From Chamaelirium japonicum (lineage: Eukaryota; Streptophyta; Magnoliopsida; Liliales; Melanthiaceae): 64,000 bases of DNA. Both the position numbers and the translations under genes were made by a program. Shown here piece by piece: positions 12,127 through 26,132 of this stretch. The stretch spans positions 248,001 through 312,000 of the forward strand of contig CANTAL010000099.1 in NCBI GenBank assembly GCA_947650365.1, read 5' to 3'. Under the pieces are notes generated by a model, which was not told the origin of the DNA, did no database searches, and saw only the letters and a list, made by a program, of their open reading frames with translations. Within the stretch, counting starts at the first letter, position 1. Every line of letters starts with the position of its first letter.

Positions 12127-14927
12127 GAATTAGAATTAGAATGGATCGTACGAATGAATTAGAATGGATCGTACGAATGAATTAGAATGGATCGTACGAA
12201 TGAATTAGAATAGATTGAATTAGAATGAATCGTAGGAATGAATTAGAATGAATCATACCGTACGAATGAATTAGAATGGATAATACGAAGGAATTAGAAT
12301 GGATCGTACGAATGAATTAGAATGGATCGTTCGAATGAATTAGAATAGATTGTGCGAATGAATTAGAATGGATCATACGAATGAATTAGAAAGGATACAT
12401 TCGTGCGAATGAATTAGAATGGATCGTATGAGTGTGAATGAATTAGAATGGATCGTGCGAATGAATTAGAATGGATCGTATTAATGAATTAAAATGGATC
12501 GTGCGAATGAATTAGAATGGATCGTACGAATGAGTAAGAATGGATCGTGCGAATGAATTAGAATGGATCATATGAATGAATTAGAATGGATAGTATGAAT
12601 GAATTAGAATGGATCGTTCGAATAAATTAGAATGGATCGTATGAATAAATTAGAATAGATTGTGCGAATGAATTAGAATGGATCGTACGAATGAATTAGA
12701 ATGGATACATTCGTGCGAATGAATTAGAATGGATCGTATGAATGAATTAGAATCGATCGTACGAATGAATTAGAATGGATCATGCGAATGAATTAGAATG
12801 GATCGTGCGAATGAATTAGAATGGATCGTACGAATGAAATAGAATGGATTGTACGAATGAGATAGAATGGATCGTACGAATGAATTAGAATGGATACATT
12901 CATGCGAATGAATTAGAATGGATCATACGAATGAATTAGAATGGATTCATTCGTGCGAATGAATTAGAATGGATCGTACGAATGAGTAAGAATGGATCGT
13001 ACGAATGAATTAGAATGGATTGAATTAGAATGAATCATACGAATGAATTAGAATGGATCGTACGAATGAATTAGAATGGATCGTACGAATGAATTAGAAT
13101 GGATTGAATTAGAATGAATCGTACGAATGAATTAGAATGAATCATACCGTACGAATGAATTAGAATGGATCATACGAAGGAATTAGAATGGATCGTACGA
13201 ATGAATTAGAATGGATCGTACGAATGAATTAGAATGGATCGTACGAAGGAATTAGAATGGATAGTACGAATGAATTAGAATGGATACCTTCGTGCAAATG
13301 AATTAGAATGGATTGTACGAATGAGTAAGAATGGATCGTACGAATGAAATAGAATGGATCGTATGAATGAATTAGAATGGATCGTGCGAATGAATTAGAA
13401 TGGATCGTACGAATGAATTAGAATAGATTGTGCGAATGAATTAGAATGGATCGTACGAATGAATTAGAATGGATCGTACGAATGAATTAGAATGGATCGT
13501 ATGAATGAATTAGAATTGATCGTATGAATGAATTAGATTGGATCGTATTAATGAATTAGAATGGATCGTACGAATGAATTAGAATAGATCGTACGAATGA
13601 ATTAGAATGGATACGAATGGATCGTACGAATGAGTAAGAATGGATCGTACGAATGAAATAGAATGGATTGTATGAATGAATTAGAATGGATACATTCGTG
13701 CGAATGAATTAGGATGGATCGTATGAATGAATTAGAATAGATTGTGCGAATGAATTAGAATGGATCGTACGAATGAATTAGAATGGATACATTCATGCGA
13801 ATGAATTAGAATGGATCGTATGAATGAATTAGAATGGATCGTATGAGTGAATTAGAATGGATACGAAGGAATTAGAATGGATCGTACGAAGGAATTAGAA
13901 TAGAGAATGGATCGTGCGAATGAATTAGAATGGATCGTGCGATAAGAATGGATCGTATGAATGAAATAGAATAGATCGTACGGATAAATGAATTTGGATC
14001 GTGCTAATGAATTAGAATGGATCGTATGAATGAATTAGAATGGATCGTACTAATGAATTAGAATAGATTGTGCGAATGAATAAGAATGGATCGTACGAAT
14101 GAATTAGAAAGGATATATTCGTGCGAATGAATTAGAATAGATCGTATGAATGAATTAGATTGGATCGTATTAATGAATTAGAATGGATCGTGCGAATGAA
14201 TTAGAATGGATCGTACGAATGAATTAGAATGGATAGATTCGTGCGAATGAATTTGAATGGATCGTACGAAGGAATTAGAATGGATCGTACGAAGGAATTA
14301 GAATAGATCATACGAAGAAATTAGAATGGATCGTACGAATGAATTAGAATGGATCGTATGAATGAATTAGAATGGATCGTGCGAATGAATTAAAATGGAT
14401 CGTATGAATGAAATAGAATGGATCGTATGAATTAGAATGGATCGTACGAATGAAATAGAATGGATCGTACGAATGAATTAGAATAGATTGTGCGAATGGA
14501 TTAGAATGGATCATACGATTGAGTAAGAATGGATTGTACGAATGAAATAGAATAGATCGTACGAATGAATTAGAATGGATCATGCTAATGAATTAGAATT
14601 GATCGTACGAATGAATTAGAATAGATTGTGCGAATGAATTAGAATGGATCGTACGAATGAATTGGAATGGATACATTCGTGCGAATAAATTAGAATGGAT
14701 CGTATGAATGAATTAGAGTGGATACATTCATACAAATGAATTAGAATGGATCGTACGAATGAATTAGAATGGATACATTCGTGCGAATGAATTAGAATGG
14801 ATCATATGAATGAATTAGAATGGATCGTTTGAGTGAATTCGAATGGATCATGCGAATGAATTAGAATGGATTGTACGAATGAATTAGAATGGATCGTACG
14901 AATGAATTAGAATGGATACATTCGTGC
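12127..14927 (-). repeat. 23-bp satellite, R block 5
   Basis: Begins with an R module marked by GTATGAGTGTGAATG (about 12427), GAATCGATCG (12750), GAGATAGAATGG, GGATTGAATTAGAATG and CCTTCGTGC. From about 13.5 kb to the end it matches 61.0-62.4 kb at a constant +47,501 bp (GGATACGAATGG at 13609/61110; J1 at 14919/62420). It holds the inverted copy (14344-14583) of the segment at 1699. Confidence 0.93.
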
Positions 14928-16016
14928 GAATCCATTCTATTTCATTCGTACGATCCATTCTAATTCATTCGCACGATCCATTCTAATTCATTCATACGAT
15001 CCATTCTAATTCATTCGTACGATCCATTCTAATTCATTCGTACGATCCATTCTAATTCATTCGCACAATCTATTCTAATTCATTCGTACGATCCATTCTA
15101 ATTCATTCGCACGATCCATTCTAATTCATTCATACGATCCATTCTATTTCATTCGTACGATCCATTCTTACTCATTCGTACAATCCATTCTAATTCATTT
15201 GCACGAAGGTATCCATTCTAATTCATTCGTACTATCCATTCTAATTCCTTCGTACGATCCATTCTAATTCCTTCGTACGATCCATTCTAATTCGTTCGTA
15301 CGATCCATTCTAATTCATTCGTACGATCCATTCTAATTCCTTCGTATGATCCATTCTAATTCATTCGTACGGTATGATTCATTCTAATTCATTCGTACGA
15401 TTCATTCTAATTCAATCCATTCTAATTCATTCGTATGATACATTCTTACTCATTCGTACGATCCATTTTAATTCATTCGCACGAATGAATCCATTCTAAT
15501 TCATTCGTATGATCCATTCTAATACATTCGCATGAATGTATCCATTCTAATTAATTCGTACGATCAATTCTATCTCATTCGTATAATCCATTCTATTTCA
15601 TTCGTACGATCCATTCTAATTCATTCGCACGAACCATTCTAATTCATTCGCATGATCCATTCTAATTCATTCGTACGATCGATTCTAATTCATTCATACG
15701 ATCCATTCAAATTCATTCGCACGAATGTATCCATTCTAATTCATTCGTACGATCCATTCTAATTCATTCGCACAATCTATTCTAATTCATTCATACGATC
15801 CATTCTAATTTATTCGCACGATCCATTCTAATTCATTCATACGATCCATTCTAATTCATTCATATGATCCATTCTAATTCATTCGCACGATCCATTCTTA
15901 CTCATTCGTACGATCCATTCTAATTCATTCTCACGATCCATTCTAATTCATTAATACGATCCATTCTAATTCCTTCGCACGATCTATTCTAATTCATTCA
16001 CACTCATACGATCTAT
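14928..16016 (+). repeat. 23-bp satellite, F block 6
   Basis: F arm of reverse J1 (14919-14937). Carries the CGATCGATTC marker at 15677 and TTCACACTCATACG near the end. Similar to 21.84-23.0 kb, to 23.3-30.4 kb once the retrotransposon is removed, and to 62.43-63.6 kb. Confidence 0.93.
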
Positions 16017-19000
16017 TGTACGAATGAAATAGAATGGATCGTATGAATGAATTAGAATGGATCGTGCGAATGAATTAGAATGGATCATACGAATGAATTA
16101 GAATAGATTGTGCGAATGAATTAGAATGGATCGTACGAATGAATTAGAATGGATCGTACGAATGAATTAGAATAGATTGTGCGAATGAATTAGAATGGAT
16201 CGTACGAATGAATTAGAATGGATCGTACGAATGAATTAGAATGGATCGTATGAATGAATTAGAATGGATCGCACGAATGAATTAGAATGGATCGTGCGAA
16301 TGAATTAGAATGGATCGTACGAATGAATTAGAATGGATCGTGCGAATGAATTAGAATGGATCGTACGAATGAATTAGAATGGATCGTACGAATGAATTAG
16401 AATGGATCGTTCGAATGAATTAGAATAGATTGTGAGAATGAATTAGAATGGATCGTGCGAATGAATTAGAATGGATCGTGCGAATGAATTAGAATGGATC
16501 GTGTGAATGAATTAGAATGGATCGTACGAATGAATTAGAATGGATCGTACGAATGAATTAGAATGGATCGTTCGAATGAATTAGAATAGATTGTGCGAAT
16601 GAATTAGAATGGATCGTACGAATGAATTAGAAAGGATACATTCGTGCGAATGAATTAGAATGGATCGTATGAGTGTGAATGAATTAGAATGGATCGTGCG
16701 AATGAATTAGAATGGATCGTATGAGTGTGAATGAATTAGAATGGATCGTGCGAATGAATTAGATTGGATCGTATTAATGAATTAGAATGGATCGTGCGAA
16801 TGAATTAGAATGGATCGTACGAATGAGTAAGAATGGATCGTGCGAATGAATTAGAATGGATCATATGAATGAATTAGAATGGATCGTATGAATGAATTAG
16901 AATGGATCGTGCGAATAAATTAGAATGGATCGTATGAATGAATTAGAATAGATTGTGCGAATGAATTAGAATGGATCGTACGAATGAATTAGAATGGATA
17001 CATTCGTGCGAATGAATTAGAATGGATCGTATGAATGAATTAGAATCGATCGTACGAATGAATTAGAATGGATCATGCGAATGAATTAGAATGGATCGTG
17101 CGAATGAATTAGAATGGATCGTACGAATGAAATAGAATGGATTGTACGAATGAGATAGAATAGATCGTACGAATGAATTAGAATGGATACATTCATGCGA
17201 ATGAATTAGAATGGATCATACGAATGAATTAGAATGGATTCATTCGTGCGAATGAATTAGAATGGATCGTACAAATGAGTAAGAATGGATCGTACGAATG
17301 AATTAGAATGGATTGAATTAGAATGAATCGTACGAATGAATTAGAATGGATCGTACGAATGAATTAGAATGGATCGTACGAATGAATTAGAATGGATTGA
17401 ATTAGAATGAATCGTACGAATGAATTAGAATGAATCATACCGTACGAATGAATTAGAATGGATCAGACGAAGGAATTAGAATGGATCGTACGAATGAATT
17501 AGAATGGATCGTACGAATGAATTAGAATGGATCGTACGAAGGAATTAGAATGGATAGTACGAATGAATTAGAATGGATACCTTCGTGCAAATGAATTAGA
17601 ATGGATCGTACGAATGAGTAAGAATGGATCGTACGAATGAAATAGAATGGATCGTATGAATGAATTAGAATGGATCGTGCGAATGAATTAGAATGGATCG
17701 TACGAATGAATTAGAATAGATCGTGCGAATGAATTAGAATGGATCGTACGAATGAATTAGAATGGATCGTACGAATGAATTAGAATGGATCGTGCGAATG
17801 AATTAGAATGGATCGTACAAATGAATTAGAATGGATCGTACGAATGAATTAGAATGGATCGTTCGAATGAATTAGAATAGATTGTGCGAATGAATTAGAA
17901 TGGATCGTACGAATGAATTAGAAAGGATACATTCGTGCGAATGAATTAGAATGGATCGTATGAGTGTGAATGAATTAGAATGGATCGTGCGAATGAATTA
18001 GAATGGATCATATTAATGAATTAGAATGGATCGTGCGAATGAATTAGAATGGATCGTACGAATGAGTAAGAATGGATCGTGCGAATGAATTAGAATGGAT
18101 CATATGAATGAATTAGAATGGATCGTATGAATGAATTAGAATGGATCGTGCGAATAAATTAGAATGGATTGTATGAATGAATTAGAATAGATTGTGCGAA
18201 TGAAATAGAATGGATCGTACGAATGAATTAGAATGGATACATTCGTGCGAATGAATTAGAATGGATCGTATGAATGAATTAGAATCGATCGTACGAATGA
18301 ATTAGAATGGATCATGCGAATGAATTAGAATGGATCGTGCGAATGAATTAGAATGGATCGTACAAATGAAATAGAATGGATTGTACGAATGAGATAGAAT
18401 GGATCGTACGAATGAATTAGAATGGATACATTCATGCGAATGAATTAGAATGGATCATATGAATGAATTAGAATGGATCGTATGAATGAATTAGAATGGA
18501 TCGTGCGAATAAATTAGAATGGATCGTATGAATGAATTAGAATAGATTGTGCGAATGAATTAGAATGGATCGTACGAATGAAATAGAATGGATTGTACGA
18601 ATGAATTAGAATGGATACATTCGTGCGAATGAATTAGGATGGATCGTATGAATGAATTAGAATGGATCGTACGAATGAATTAGAATGGATTGAATTAGAA
18701 TGAATCGTACGAATGAATTAGAATGAATCATACCGTACGAATGAATTAGAATGGATTATACGAAGGAATTAGAATGGATCGTATGAATGAATTAGAATGG
18801 ATCGTACGAATGAATTAGAATGGATCGTACGAAGGAATTAGAATGGATCGTACGAATGAATTAGAATGGATAGTACGAATGAATTAGAATGGATACCTTC
18901 GAGCAAATGAATTAGAATGGATCGTACGAATGAGTAAGAATGGATCGTACGAATGAAATAGAATGAATTAGAATGGATCGTGCGAATGAATTAGAATGGA

Positions 19001-19378
19001 TCGTACGAATGAATTAGAATAGATTGTGCGAATGAATTAGAATGGATCGTACGAATGAATTAGAATGGATCGTACGAATGAATTAGAATGGATCGTATGA
19101 ATGAATTAGAATGGATCGTGCGAATGAATTAGAATGGATCGTGCGAATGAATTAGAATGGATCGTACGAATGAATTAGAATGGATACATTCGTGCGAAAG
19201 AATTAGAATAGATCGTATGAATGAATTAGAATGGATCGTATGAATGAAATAGAATGGATCGTACGAATGAATTAGAATGGATCGTGCGAATGAATTAGAA
19301 TGGATCGTACGAATGAATTAGAATGGATCGTACGAAGGAATTAGAATGGATCGTACGAATGAATTAGAAAGGATACAT
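16017..19378 (-). repeat. 23-bp satellite, R block 6
   Basis: Second-longest polarity block. Two copies of the R module follow each other: GTATGAGTGTG at 16667 and 16719 (a local 52-bp tandem duplication) and again at 17958; GAATCGATCG at 17043 and 18292. The module period is therefore about 1.24-1.25 kb. Confidence 0.93.
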
Positions 19379-19543
19379 TCGAATTCATTCATACGATCCA
19401 TTCTAATTCCTTCGTACGATCCATATTCTAATTCATTCGCACAATCCATTCTAATTCATTCGCATGATCCATTCTAATTCGTTCATACGATCCATTCTAA
19501 TTCATTCACACAATCCATTCTAATTCATTCTAATTTATTCATA
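19379..19543 (+). repeat. 23-bp satellite, short F block 7
   Basis: Short F block entered through GGATACATTCGAATTCATTC and left through ATATGTGAGTGGATCGTG. Both junctions appear in inverse order and orientation at 30780-30947, so this block lies inside an inverted duplicate. Confidence 0.92.
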
Positions 19544-21085
19544 TGTGAGTGGATCGTGTTTTTTCGTGCTAATGAATTAGAAAGGATCGTACGAATGAAT
19601 TAGAATGGATACATTCGTGCGAAAGAATTAGAATGGATCGTATGAATGAATTAGATTGGATCATATGAATGAATTAGAATGGATCGTACGAATGAATTAG
19701 AATGGATCGTGCTAATGAATTAGAATGGATCGTGCGAATGAATTAGAATGGATCGTGCGAATGAATTAGAATGGATCGTACGAATGAATTAGAATGGATC
19801 GTACGAATGAATTAGAATGGATCGTTCGAATGAATTAGAATAGATTGTGCGAATGAATTAGAATAGATCGTACGAATGAATTAGAAAGGATACATTCGTG
19901 CAAATGAATTAGAATGGATCGTATGAGTGTGAATGAATTAGAATGGATCGTGCGAATGAATTAGAATGGATCGTATTAATGAATTAGAATGGATCGTGCG
20001 AATGAATTAGAATGGATCGTACGAATGAGTAAGAATGGATCGTGCGAATGAATTAGAATGGATCATATGAATGAATTAGAATGGATCGTATGAATGAATT
20101 AGAATGGATCGTGCGAACAAATTAGAATGGATCGTATGAATGAATTAGAATTGATTGTGCAAATGAATTAGAATGGATCGTACGAATGAATTAGAATGGA
20201 TACATTCGTGCGAATGAATTAGAATGGATCATATGAATGAATTAGAATCGATCGTACGAATGAATTAGAATGGATCATGCGAATGAATTAGAATGGATCG
20301 TGCGAATGAATTAGAATGGATCGTACGAATGAAATAGAATGGATTGTACGAATGAGATAGAATGGATCGTACGAATGAATTAGAATGGATACATTCATGC
20401 GAATGAATTAGAATGGATCATACGAATGAATTAGAATGGATTCATTCGTGCGAATGAATTAGAATGGATCGTACGAATGATTAAGAATGGATCGTACGAA
20501 TGAATTAGAATGGATTGAATTAGAATGAATCGTACGAATGAATTAGAATGGATCGTACGAATGAATTAGAATGGATCGTACGAATGAATTAGAATGTATT
20601 GAATTAGAATGAATCATACGAATGAATTAGAATGAATCATATCGTACGAATGAATTAGAATGGATCATACGAAGGAATTAGAATGGATCATACGAATGAA
20701 TTAGAATGGATCGTATGAATGAATTAGAATGGATCGTATGAAGGAATTAGAATGAATCGTACGAAGGAATTAGAATGGATAGTACGAATGAATTAGAATG
20801 GATACCTTCGTGCAAATGAATTAGAATGGATCGTACGAATGAGTAAGAATGGATCGTACGAATGAAATAGAATGGATCGTATGAATGAATTAGAATGGAT
20901 CGTGCGAATGAATTAGAATGGATCGTACGAATGAATTAGAATAGATTGTGTGAATGAATTAGAATGGATCGTACGAATGAATTAGAATGGATCGTACGAA
21001 TGAATTAGAATGGATCGTATGAATGAATTAGAATGGATCGTGCGAATGAATTAGAATGGATCGTACGAATAAAAAAGAATGGATT
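19544..21085 (-). repeat. 23-bp satellite, R block 7
   Basis: Opens with GTGTTTTTTCGTGCTAATG, a T6 run unlike any normal unit. Then another R module (GTATGAGTGTG 19921, GAATCGATCG 20245). Ends in a diverged J1 (21077-21095, GGATTTGCACG) preceded by an AAAAAAG run. Confidence 0.92.
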
Positions 21086-21175
21086 TGCACGAATGTATCC
21101 ATTCTAATTCATTCGTATGATCCATTCTAATTCATTCGTACAATCCATTCTAATTCATTCGCACGATCCATTCGC
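21086..21175 (+). repeat. 23-bp satellite, truncated F block 8
   Basis: Only four units follow this J1 copy before polarity flips in CCATTCGCATTAGAATGG. The same truncated F arm follows J1 at 32045. Confidence 0.9.
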
Positions 21176-21835
21176 ATTAGAATGGATTTATTCGTGCAAA
21201 TGAATTAGAATAGATCATACGAAGAAATTAGAATGGATCGTACGAATGAATTAGAATGGATCGTATTAATGAATTAGAATGGATCGTGTGAATGAATTAA
21301 AATGGATCGTATGAATGAAATAGAATGGATCGTATGAATTAGAATAGATCGTACGAATGAAATAGAATGGATCGTACGAATGAATTAGAAAAGATTGTGC
21401 GAATGGATTAGAATGGATCATACGATTGAGTAAGAATGGATTGTACGAATGAAATAGAATAGATCGTACGAATGAATTAGAATGGATCCTGCTAATGAAT
21501 TAGAATTGATCGTACGAATGAAATAGAATAGATTGTGCGAATGAATTAGAATGGATCGTACGAATGAATTGGAATAGATACATTCGTGCGAATGAATTAG
21601 AATGGATCGTATGAATGAATTAGAGTGGATACATTCGTACAAATGAATTAGAATGGATCGTACGAATGAATTAGAATGGATACATTCGTGCGAATGAATT
21701 AGAATGGATCATATGAATGAATTAGAATGGATCGTTTGAGTGAATGCGAATGGATCGTGCGAATGAATTAGAATGGATTGTACGAATGAATTAGAATGGA
21801 TCGTACGAATGAATTAGAATGGATACATTCGTGCG
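21176..21835 (-). repeat. 23-bp satellite, R block 8
   Basis: R arm of reverse J1 (21826-21844). It is an inverted copy of the 1352-1940 segment with point changes: GGATCCTGC near 21485 where the others have GGATCATGC. That site lies 354 bp from the junction, as in the other copies. Confidence 0.92.
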
Positions 21836-23206
21836 AATCCATTCCATTTCATTCGTACGATCCATTCTAATTCATTCGCACGATCCATTCAAATTCATTC
21901 ATACGATCCATTCTAATTCATTCGTACGATCCATTCTAATTCATTCGTAAGATCCATTCTAATTTATTCGCACAATCTATTCTAATTCATTCGTACGATC
22001 CATTCTAATTCATTCGCACGATCCATTCTAATTCATTCATAAGATCCATTCTATTTCATTCGTACGATCCATTCTTACTCATTCGTACGATCCATTCCAA
22101 TTCATTTGCACGAAGGTATCCATTCTAATTCATTCGTACTATCCATTCTAATTCCTTCGTACGATCCATTCTAATTCCTTCGTACTATCCATTCTAATTC
22201 GTTCGTACGATCCATTCTAATTCATTCGTACGATCCATTCTAATTCCTTCATATGATCCATTCTAATTCATTCGTACGGTATGATTCATTCTAATTCATT
22301 CGTACGATTCATTCTAATTCAATTCATTCTAATTCATTTGTACGATCCATTCTAATGCATTCGTATGATTCATTCTAATTCAATCCATTCTAATTCATTC
22401 GTACGATCCATTCTTACTCATTCGTACGATCCATTCTAATTCATTCGCACGAATGAATCCATTCTAATTCATTTGTATGATCTATTCTAATTCATTCGCA
22501 TGAATGTATCCATTCTAATTCATTCGTACGATCCATTCTATCTCATTCGTATAATCTATTCTATTTCATTCGTACGATCCATTCTAATTCATTCGCACGA
22601 TCCATTCTAATTCATTCGCATGATCCATTCTAATTCATTCGTACGATCGATTCTAATTCATTCATACGATCCATTCTAATTCATTCGCACGAATGTACCC
22701 ATTCTAATTCATTCGTACGATCCATTCTAATTCATTTGCACAATCTATTCTAATTCATTCATACGATCCATTCTAATTTATTCGCACGATCCATTCTAAT
22801 TCATTCATACGATCCATTCTAATTAATTCATATAATCCATTCTAATTCATTCGCACGATCCATTCTTACTCATTCGTACGATCCATTTTAATTCATTCGC
22901 ACGATCCATTCTAATTCATTAATACGATCCATTCTAATTCATTCGCACGATCCATTCTAATTCATTCACACTCATACGATCCATTCTAATTCATTCGCAC
23001 GAATGTATCCTTTCTAATTCATTCGTACGATCCATTCTAATTCATTCGCACAATCTATTCTAATTCATTCGAACGATCCATTCTAATTCATTCGTACAAT
23101 CCATTCTAATTAATTCACACGATCCATTCGCATTCACTCAAACGACCCATTCTAATTCATTCGTACGATCCATTTTAATTCCTTCGTACGATCCATATTC
23201 TAATTA
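21836..23206 (+). repeat. 23-bp satellite, F block 9
   Basis: F arm with CGTACGGTATG, the 15-bp unit, CGATCGATTC at 22644 and CACACTCATACG at about 22967. The CCATTCTATCTCATTCG sequence near 22533 is a paralogous empty site for the retrotransposon inserted at 24066. Ends in the perfect dyad ATTCTAATTAGAAT (23197-23210). Confidence 0.93.
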
Positions 23207-23316
23207 GAATGGATCGTTTGAGTGAATGCGAATGATCGTGCGAATGAATTAGAATGGATTGTACGAATGAATTAGAATGGATCGTACGAATGAATTAGAA
23301 TGGATACATTCGTGCG
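23207..23316 (-). repeat. 23-bp satellite, short R block 9
   Basis: About five R units including GTTTGAGTGAATGCG, ending in reverse J1 (23307-23325). Confidence 0.9.
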
Positions 23317-24065
23317 AATCCATTCTATTTCATTCGTACGATCCATTCTAATTCATTCCCACGATCCATTCTAATTCATTCATACGATCCATTCTAATTC
23401 ATTCGTACGATCCATTCTAATTCAGTCGTACGATCCATTCTAATTCATTCGTACGATCCATTCTAATTCATTCGCACAATCTATTCTAATTCATTCGTAC
23501 GATCCATTCTAATTCATTCGCACGATCCATTCTAATTCATTCATACGATCCATTCTATTTCATTCGTATGATCCATTCTTACTCATTCGTACGATCCATC
23601 CTAATTCATTTGCACGAAGGTATCCTTTCTAATTCATTCGTACTATCCATTCTAATTCCTTCGTACGATCCATTCTAATTCCTTCGTACGATCCATTCTA
23701 ATTCATTCGTACGATCCATTCTAATTCATTCGTACGATCCATTTTAATTCCTTTGTATGATCCATTCTAATTCATTCGTACGGTATGATTCATTCTAATT
23801 CTTTCGTACGATTCATTCTAATTCAATCCATTCTAATTCATTCATACGATCCATTCTAATTCATTCGTACGATCCATTCTAATTCATTCGTACGATTCAT
23901 TCTAATTCAATCCATTCTAATTCATTCATACGATCCATTCTTACTCATTCTTACGATCCATTCTAATTCATTCGCACGAATGAATCCATTCTAATTCATT
24001 CGTATGATCCATTCTAATTCATTCGCATGAATGTATCCATTCTAATTCATTCGTACGATCCATTC
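23317..24065 (+). repeat. 23-bp satellite, F block 10 (left of the retrotransposon)
   Basis: F arm following J1, interrupted by the element at 24066. The same block continues unchanged in polarity and register at 29984. Confidence 0.93.
24061..24065. repeat. Target-site duplication, left copy (CATTC)
   Basis: CATTC directly before the TG end of the left LTR. The same five bases follow the CA end of the right LTR at 29984-29988. A 5-bp duplication is standard for LTR-retrotransposon integrase. Removing element plus one copy restores CCATTCTATCTCATTCG, which occurs uninterrupted elsewhere in the array. Confidence 0.93.
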
Positions 24066-24262
24066 TGTTTGGGGGAATTTTTCCTGGTCCTTGCGAGCCA
24101 CCTGTAAGACCAAGAAAAGAGAAACGTGAGAACGGCTGGCTCCCTTAGGAGCGCAGACCCTCCGACGCTCAAGTCAGTCACGGTAGCACAACGGCGAGCT
24201 CTTGTACACCAAAGTGGTAGGGAAAGGGATTTCGAACCTGTACTTTGGAGCCTGGGGGTGTG

Positions 24263-24270
24263 TATTTATA
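24263..24270 (-). promoter_or_regulatory. TATA box in the 3' LTR
   Basis: TATAAATA on the minus strand inside CTATAAATACACACCC, a good plant TATA context. In this LTR it would fire outward into the satellite to the left. With a start about 30 bp downstream, R plus U5 would be roughly 170 bp. Confidence 0.6.
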
Positions 24271-24611
24271 GACATGGGCGACCTATCTAGTTACGACGCG
24301 TGGAAGCTGTTTCCGGCACCTTCTAGGCCCCCCACGTGCTGGCTCACGTGGATCTGACAGTCCTTGGTACTTGAGCTCCTGACATTCTTTGTCGTCTAGC
24401 TCGCCTGACGAAGTAGTGGGGGACAGCTGCTGCTGTTCTGTTGCCGCCAGGGGAATCTTCTAGAATGTTCAAGTCTAGGAGGTCTCAAACCGACTCTGAC
24501 GGGCTTCCGTGGACTGCAATCGTCCACGTAGCTTCAGTGGGTTCTCAACACCTGGCAATCTCAGGGAAAAAGCAAAGGCCAGCTCGCCCGATACTGCTCC
24601 GTCCTTTTGCC

Positions 24612-24783
24612 TATATTTATCAAGAGTTGGACCTCGCGGGAGCAACCTCTTCGATAAACAGGGGTCTAGGCGAGCTTCTGGGCGAGCTCGGGCGAGCTCC
24701 TACGCGAGCTGGGGGCGCGTCTTCTCCTCCATATCTATCAAGAGTCGGACCTTGCAGGAGCGACCTCTTCGATAAACAGGGGA
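24612..24783. repeat. 50-bp direct duplication in the 3' LTR
   Basis: TATCAAGAGTxGGACCT followed by TCTTCGATAAACAGGGG occurs twice, about 118 bp apart (near 24618 and 24736), with a few substitutions. The same pair is in the right LTR near 29273 and 29391. Confidence 0.8.
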
Positions 24784-25085
24784 AGCTTGGCGAGCTCCTT
24801 CGCGTTCTTTGTCTAAGCCATTTACCGAACTCGGGCGAGCTCCTTGCGAGCTGTTCGGGCGAGCTCCTTGCGAGCTGTGGGCGAGCTCCTTGCGAGCTGT
24901 TCGGATGCATGACGATCTAACTCCCGCTGCTTCTGCCAGCGCGTTCTCGTGCTGGCTGGGCGAGCTCCTGGGCGAGCTCCTGAGCGAGCTTAGGCGAGCT
25001 CCTGGGCGAGCTTGGCGAGCTCCTGGGCGAGCTTGGCGAGCTCCTGGGCGAGCTTGGGCGAGCTCCTTCGCGCTCTTTGTCTAAG
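24660..25085. repeat. GAGCTC-rich short repeats in the 3' LTR
   Basis: Many copies of GGGCGAGCTCCT and GGCGAGCTTGGCGAGCTCC, densest at 24955-25065, where the spacing is about 10-21 bp. Each has the palindrome GAGCTC. They lie in U3 and could bind a regulator, but nothing in the sequence proves this. Ala/Ser-rich or Pro/Glu-rich frames across them are composition artefacts. Confidence 0.8.
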
Positions 25086-25330
25086 CCTTTTATCGAATTT
25101 GGGCGTGCTCCTGCGGGGTCTGGGAGGGTGCCAGCTCTTGGTGGGGCGAGCTGCACTCAGATACAAGGTGTCCATCCAGCTCCATGTGAAGGCGAGCTCC
25201 TGATGGGCTGAGAGGGCGAGCTCCTTGCGAGCTCCTTGCGAGCCTGAAAAGGGGGCACGCTCAGCTTCCGAGGGTTCCAACTCCCGGACGGGCTGTCCAA
25301 GATAAGTGGTTTTTGACTACCCCCAACATT

Positions 25331-25340
25331 ACCCCCTCCT
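25331..25340 (-). other. Polypurine tract
   Basis: On the minus strand AGGAGGGGGT then AA lies immediately before the TGTTGGGGG start of the 3' LTR. This is the expected place and composition for the plus-strand primer of reverse transcription. Confidence 0.75.
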
Positions 25341-26132
25341 GAGGGAGTGATCGAGGAAACTCGACGCTTGCTCAGGAGTCTTAGCGAGCTCCTATCCCTT
25401 GTAATGTGCCTGATATCAATGTCTGCTGCAACAGTTTTCTGGCGGGACGGAGATTGTAGGCATGGGCGGCCTGCGCCGTGAGCTCTGACTGCCCGTATTT
25501 CGTAAACGCTGGGCGGGCCGGGGGCTTCAGCCACGAGCGATCTCCTTCCGGTGCGAGCTCGTCACACGCGGTCAGGGTCGGCGTCGGGCGAGCTGCGGGC
25601 TCCAGCCGTGGGCAATTTGCGCCGAGAGCTTTGACTCAGTACTTTGCAAACGCAGGGCGGGCCGGGAGCGTCAGCCACGAGCGATCTCCTTCCGGTGCGA
25701 GCTCGTCACACGCGGTTAGGGTCGGCATCGGGCGAGCTGCGGGCTCTAGCCGTGGGCGATCTGGGCGGCGTGGTCTTTGGCTCGGCGTCTCATGGGTGAG
25801 ACCTCGAGGACGATGCTGCTATGTCCAAGGAACGCAGCTCTCCGCTACTGCAAGCGTCGGGTGGGCTGGGAGCACCTTCCACGGGCGGCCTCCTTCTGGT
25901 GTGAACTAGCCGTGCACAGTCGGGGTCCACACCGGGCGGGCTGCAGATACCTGTCGCAAGCGACCTCGCGTAGGGTCTCCGGGCGATTTACGAGCCACAG
26001 CCACGGGTTGGTCCCGGGCGGGCTGTGAGCCATGGTCACTGGTGCTTCTTCTATCTGTGTTCTGCTCAAACTGCTTCCCACTACTGCCATGTGGACAACA
26101 AACTGGTGTGGCCTTGTGCCGAAAGTTGTGCC
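25341..26132. other. GC-rich internal region with a ~145-bp duplication
   Basis: Two near-identical segments (about 25472-25617 and 25618-25762) sharing GGGCGGGCCGGG, GCCACGAGCGATCTCC and CACGCGGT, 144-146 bp apart. A much-diverged third copy starts near 25859 (GGGCTGGGAGCACC). Plus-strand ORFs here (25478-25909 and others) are antisense to the element and reflect the repeats. No pol motif is visible on either strand. Confidence 0.7.

Larger units (their letters stand above)
24066..25328 (-). repeat. 3' LTR (left copy, minus-strand sense)
   Basis: 1,263 bp, starting TGTTTGGGGG and ending CCCCCAACA on the + strand. It differs from the right copy at only three places seen by eye: 24354 C/T, 24528 G/A and 24913 C/T (left/right). 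Most of it is U3, with GAGCTC-rich repeats. ORFs inside it (for example 24441-24920) also occur in the other LTR and are not believed to be genes. Confidence 0.95.

Noticed and set aside
24441-25909. ORFs in the left LTR and adjacent GC-rich tract (for example 159 codons at 24441, 143 at 25478)
   Set aside because: The LTR ones are duplicated in the right LTR (29096 onward), run antisense to the element and follow GAGCTC repeats; the others follow the 145-bp duplication.
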